From NCBI GenBank assembly GCA_027257055.1, contig JAPVLO010000232.1, positions 2,480,001 through 2,544,000 on the forward strand: DNA of 64,000 nucleotides. The letters run 5' to 3'. This DNA is from Cephalopachus bancanus. Taxonomy: Eukaryota; Chordata; Mammalia; Primates; Tarsiidae. The translations under genes and the position numbers were made by a program. Positions 61,246 through 64,000 of this stretch are shown one piece after another. Each line of letters opens with the position of its first letter. Position 1 is the first letter of the stretch. The notes under the pieces were generated by a model, which saw only the letters and a program-made list of their open reading frames with translations, made no database searches and had not been told where the DNA came from.

Positions 61246-61539
61246 GAAGCAAACCGAGAGGGGAGGTGTCAGGGGAGCAGGCAGCTGTGATGCTGACTGA
61301 GAGCCTAGGATTCTCTAGACATGCCTCCTCTCCTTAGCCATGACTTGCATGAGACTTCAGCTTGCTTTTCCCCATCTGTTAAATGAGGAAAACTCTCTAA
61401 CTCCAGCTCACACCCGCTCACAAAGTTCCAAAATGGGAAGAGACAGGCTCTGGCCCTTAAACGACAGATGGGGCTTTAAGAAGCAGCCAGAGTCCAGAGG
61501 TCCCACCTGAGAAAACGAGAATTGATGCTAGAGTGAAAA

Positions 61540-61915
61540 CCTGTATGAAAGTATTTATAGGAGCTCAATTTACAATCATACAAAACTGGAAACAGCCCAA
61601 ATCTCACTCGATTGATGAAGGGCTAAACCATGGCACACCTATACCACAGAATACTACTCAGCAATAAAAAGAAGTAACAAGGAGGATAAATCTTAAAAGT
61701 GCTGTGCTGAGTAAGAGAAGTCAGATGCAAAAGACTGTGTGTTGTATAATTCTATTCCTATTAAATTCTAAAAAAGACAAAACTATGGTGACAGAATGCA
61801 GGTAGTGATCTCCAGGGGCTCAGACAGGGGAAGAAGATTGACTGCAAAGAGGGGACATAGAAGAATTTTTAGAGGTGATGAAAATGTTAATGCCACAACT
61901 GTAGTGGTAACTGCA
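61540..61915 (+). mobile_element. Old L1 3' end
   Basis: Words gaaacagcccaaatctcac, gaatactactcagcaataaa and gacagaatgcaggtagtgatc follow the L1 3' order. It is followed by a (TATC)n run. Confidence 0.8.
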
Positions 61916-61917
61916 CC

Positions 61918-61950
61918 ACTATCTATCTATCTATCTACCTATCTATCTTT
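61918..61950. repeat. (TATC)n microsatellite
   Basis: About eight tatc units with one change, at the end of an L1 fragment. Confidence 0.9.
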
Positions 61951-61974
61951 CTTTCCATCTCTTTCCATGGAAAG

Positions 61975-62975
61975 ACTTACTTATTGAAATTCATTTTAGG
62001 TTTACAAAAGCATTGCACAGATAGTAGAGAGCTCACCGTCTTCTGCCCCAGCTGTCCCTAATGTTAAGGGCACACATAGCCAGGCTTTATGAGCACAACC
62101 AGAACACTGGCATTAGTACAACACCACTGACTAGACTCTAGGCCTTACTCTAATTTCGCCAGTTCTCCTACTCAACTTCCTAACCTCTTCCAGGGTCTCA
62201 CGTCCTAGTTAGTCTTTATACCTTTCTTACCGCCTCTAGTTTCTATCAAGTGCTCAATCTTTTATTGTCCCCATGACTTTGACACTTTTAAAGGGTACTG
62301 ATCATTTCTTTTGGAGAACATCTGTCGAGGTGAGTTTGTTTGAGGTTTTCTCATGATTAGAATGAGGTCATGCCTTTTTGGCAGAAAGACCACAGAAGTG
62401 ATATTATGTCCTCAGTGCATCTTCTCAAGGGGTTCATGACACTGACAGGTCTCATGACCAATGATGTTCACCTTGATCACTCCGTGAAGGTGGCTTCCAC
62501 CAGGTTTCTCCATGGTAAAATTACTGTTTTTTTCCCTTTGTGGTTAATAAATATCCTAATTCTTTGATGCTTTGTAAACATCCTGTTTCTCTCCAAACTG
62601 TTGCCTACTAATTTTTATATCCAGTGGTGGATCTTCCACAATCATTATTGTGGTGCAATTTTAAATTTTTCTTTTTATTCCACATTTCAAAATTCTGATT
62701 TTTGTCTTTTAACTTTTTAAAAATGTTCTTATTTTGAAATAATGGGACGACAGGAAGTTGAAAAGATAGTACAGAGCTGTTCCAGGTACGCTGCACTCAG
62801 TTGCCTTCAAAGGTTAAATCTTACAAAACTATAGTAGTATGCCAAAACCAAGAACTTGACATTGGGATATAAGATGGGTATTGTTCCACATCATTTTGCC
62901 ACATGTATAGATCCAAAGGACCCCCACAGTCAAGGTACAGAACTTATTCCATCGCAGTCCCATAATTATACACTT
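61975..62975. mobile_element. Ancient L1 (L1M-type) untranslated region fragments
   Basis: Two related stretches: 61985-62540 (tttacaaaagcattgcacag, tgattagaatgaggtcatg, gaccacagaagtg) and 62740-62960 (gttgaaaagatagtacagag, accaagaacttgacattgg). Both resemble untranslated sequence of old mammalian L1s. The split into elements is uncertain. Confidence 0.6.
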
Positions 62976-63863
62976 AAAATGAGTGATTATATACTTCTAT
63001 AAACCTGGCAAAATACACAAAACAAAACCCACCAGAACTCTGCCAGGACGGTGTTCAGCCCTGTGTAACTATGAGCTCTCACAGCTTTGCTGTTTTAGGG
63101 TCAAACCGTTGTTTGCTATATAAGGGGTGCCAGGGGGCTGAGGTCCCTAGGCTAGGCCAGTCCAGGCAAGAGACAAAGGGGCAAGTGGGCTTACTCTTTG
63201 CAAGCTGCCCGACTATTGCTCTTCTGGATGGACTGGATGGAGAATGAGTCACCGACACCTAGCAGGCCTCCAGTGCTGCCAGCGTGACTTCCAGAGCCGC
63301 CTCCTGCTCACCAGCGCCGGCCACCTTTCGTTCCTGACTTCCCTCTCCATGGACCAGCTTTTCATTACATGAAGATGCCAAGCATGTCCTGCTTCTGGGT
63401 CTCTGCAGTTCCTGTCCCCACTGTCTAGAATGTTCTCCCAGCAGACAGCCAGTGGCCAGCTCTCATGCTGTCTGTTCCGAGACCAGGGCCTCCTGTTCCG
63501 AGACCAGGGCCCCCAGCCTGTGGTTCCAGGCTTGCTCTATCCTGTGATTTTTATTTCCATGATAACACTTGTCACGAGAAGAAGCTATCTTGTTATGGAT
63601 CCTTGACGTGTCTATTGTCCATCCATGGTCCCCCACAAGACAAAAGTCAGCTAAGTGCATGAGCACAGCCTGTTGTGTCCACTGCTGTGGCCCCACAATC
63701 TGTCAAGGGAATAGGGTGAGCGATTTCTGAAACTGGCCACACAGCTGGAAGAGTCTTCCTGCCACCTTCTCATTCTCTCTCCTCTCCTCTTCTCTTTCAA
63801 CTACCTCTGCATTCCCTCCTCATTCCACCACATCCATCGAGATGAAAAACAAAGTGCACAATA

Positions 63864-64000
63864 GGCTGGGCATGGTGGCTCACACCTCGAGGAGACTGAG
63901 GCAGGAGTACTGCTTGAGCCCAGGAGTTCAAGACCAACTTGGGCAACATAGAGACACCCTGTCACTACAAAAAAAATTTTAAAAAGCTAGCCGGGCATTG
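63864..64000 (+). mobile_element. Alu SINE, left arm, cut by the window end
   Basis: Starts ggctgggcatggtggctcac and runs through gagcccaggagttcaagac to the linker before the window ends. Confidence 0.9.

Larger units (their letters stand above)
30771..64000 (-). other. PLXNA4: Long plexin intron 5' of the PSI1 exon (extends beyond window)
   Basis: 33 kb with no recognisable sema-domain exon on the minus strand. An exon ending in phase 0 just before LTRVPVESC was looked for and not found. 30800-35040, 36000-37100, 39600-43400, 46100-48940, 50600-52740, 53900-55870 and 56450-59830 have no gene and only small MIR or L2 scraps or unrecognised sequence. The larger repeats are listed separately. 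Confidence 0.75.

Noticed and set aside
30771..64000. Upstream sema-domain exon of the plexin
   Set aside because: Searched for a minus-strand exon ending in phase 0 just before LTRVPVESC. No convincing sequence with splice sites was seen, so none is reported.
1..64000. Assigning the window to human
   Set aside because: Several plexin residues and the Alu content do not match my expectation for human, but memory alone cannot settle the species.

Overview
This is a piece of primate genomic DNA that lies almost entirely inside one gene. Dimeric Alu elements, with a left and right arm joined by an A-rich linker, occur in several places and are known only from primates. Mammalian L1, L2, MIR, MER5-type and Tigger/mariner elements fill much of the rest. 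The few Alus are old-looking or belong to an unusual-looking subfamily, and no clear AluS or AluY copy was seen. The plexin exons also differ at several residues from the human protein as I remember it. Together this suggests a non-anthropoid primate, perhaps tarsier-like, but that is inference and the species is not settled.

The gene is a class A plexin on the minus strand, most likely PLXNA4. Five coding exons are present. In transcript order they are 30670-30770 (end of sema and start of PSI1), 15418-15541 (end of PSI1 and start of IPT1), 14366-14519 (middle of IPT1), 13156-13255 (end of IPT1) and 11294-11408 (PSI2). All five have GT-AG boundaries, and their phases join into one open frame. 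They encode a contiguous part of the extracellular stalk of a semaphorin receptor used in axon guidance. No sema exon was found above 30770 and no further stalk exon below 11294, so both outer introns run off the window (at least 33 kb and 11 kb).

Region by region. 1-11293 is intron with an L1 3' end, a 52-bp tandem repeat, a mariner/Tigger-like element, a MER5-like element and an inverted repeat pair near 9.2-9.8 kb. 11294-16360 is the exon cluster. It contains a 30-bp minisatellite and a roughly 600-bp direct duplication that carries a 5'-truncated second copy of the IPT1 exon. 16360-30669 is intron with three mariner copies, one nested in a Tigger transposase fossil, a full-length Alu and a second inverted pair. 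30771-64000 is one long intron with a large 34-bp-unit minisatellite (37.1-39.0 kb), an inverted repeat pair tied to it, a 120-bp direct duplication near 50 kb, a fourth mariner copy, and L1, L2 and Alu debris.

No complete independent gene, RNA gene, CRISPR array or mobile element with an intact enzyme was found. Long open frames outside the plexin exons look like chance or repeat-derived frames. The strongest leads are structural: the duplicated, broken exon and its flanking intron; the 34-bp array with an inverted segment inside it; and three separate inverted duplications. All identities and counts were judged by eye.
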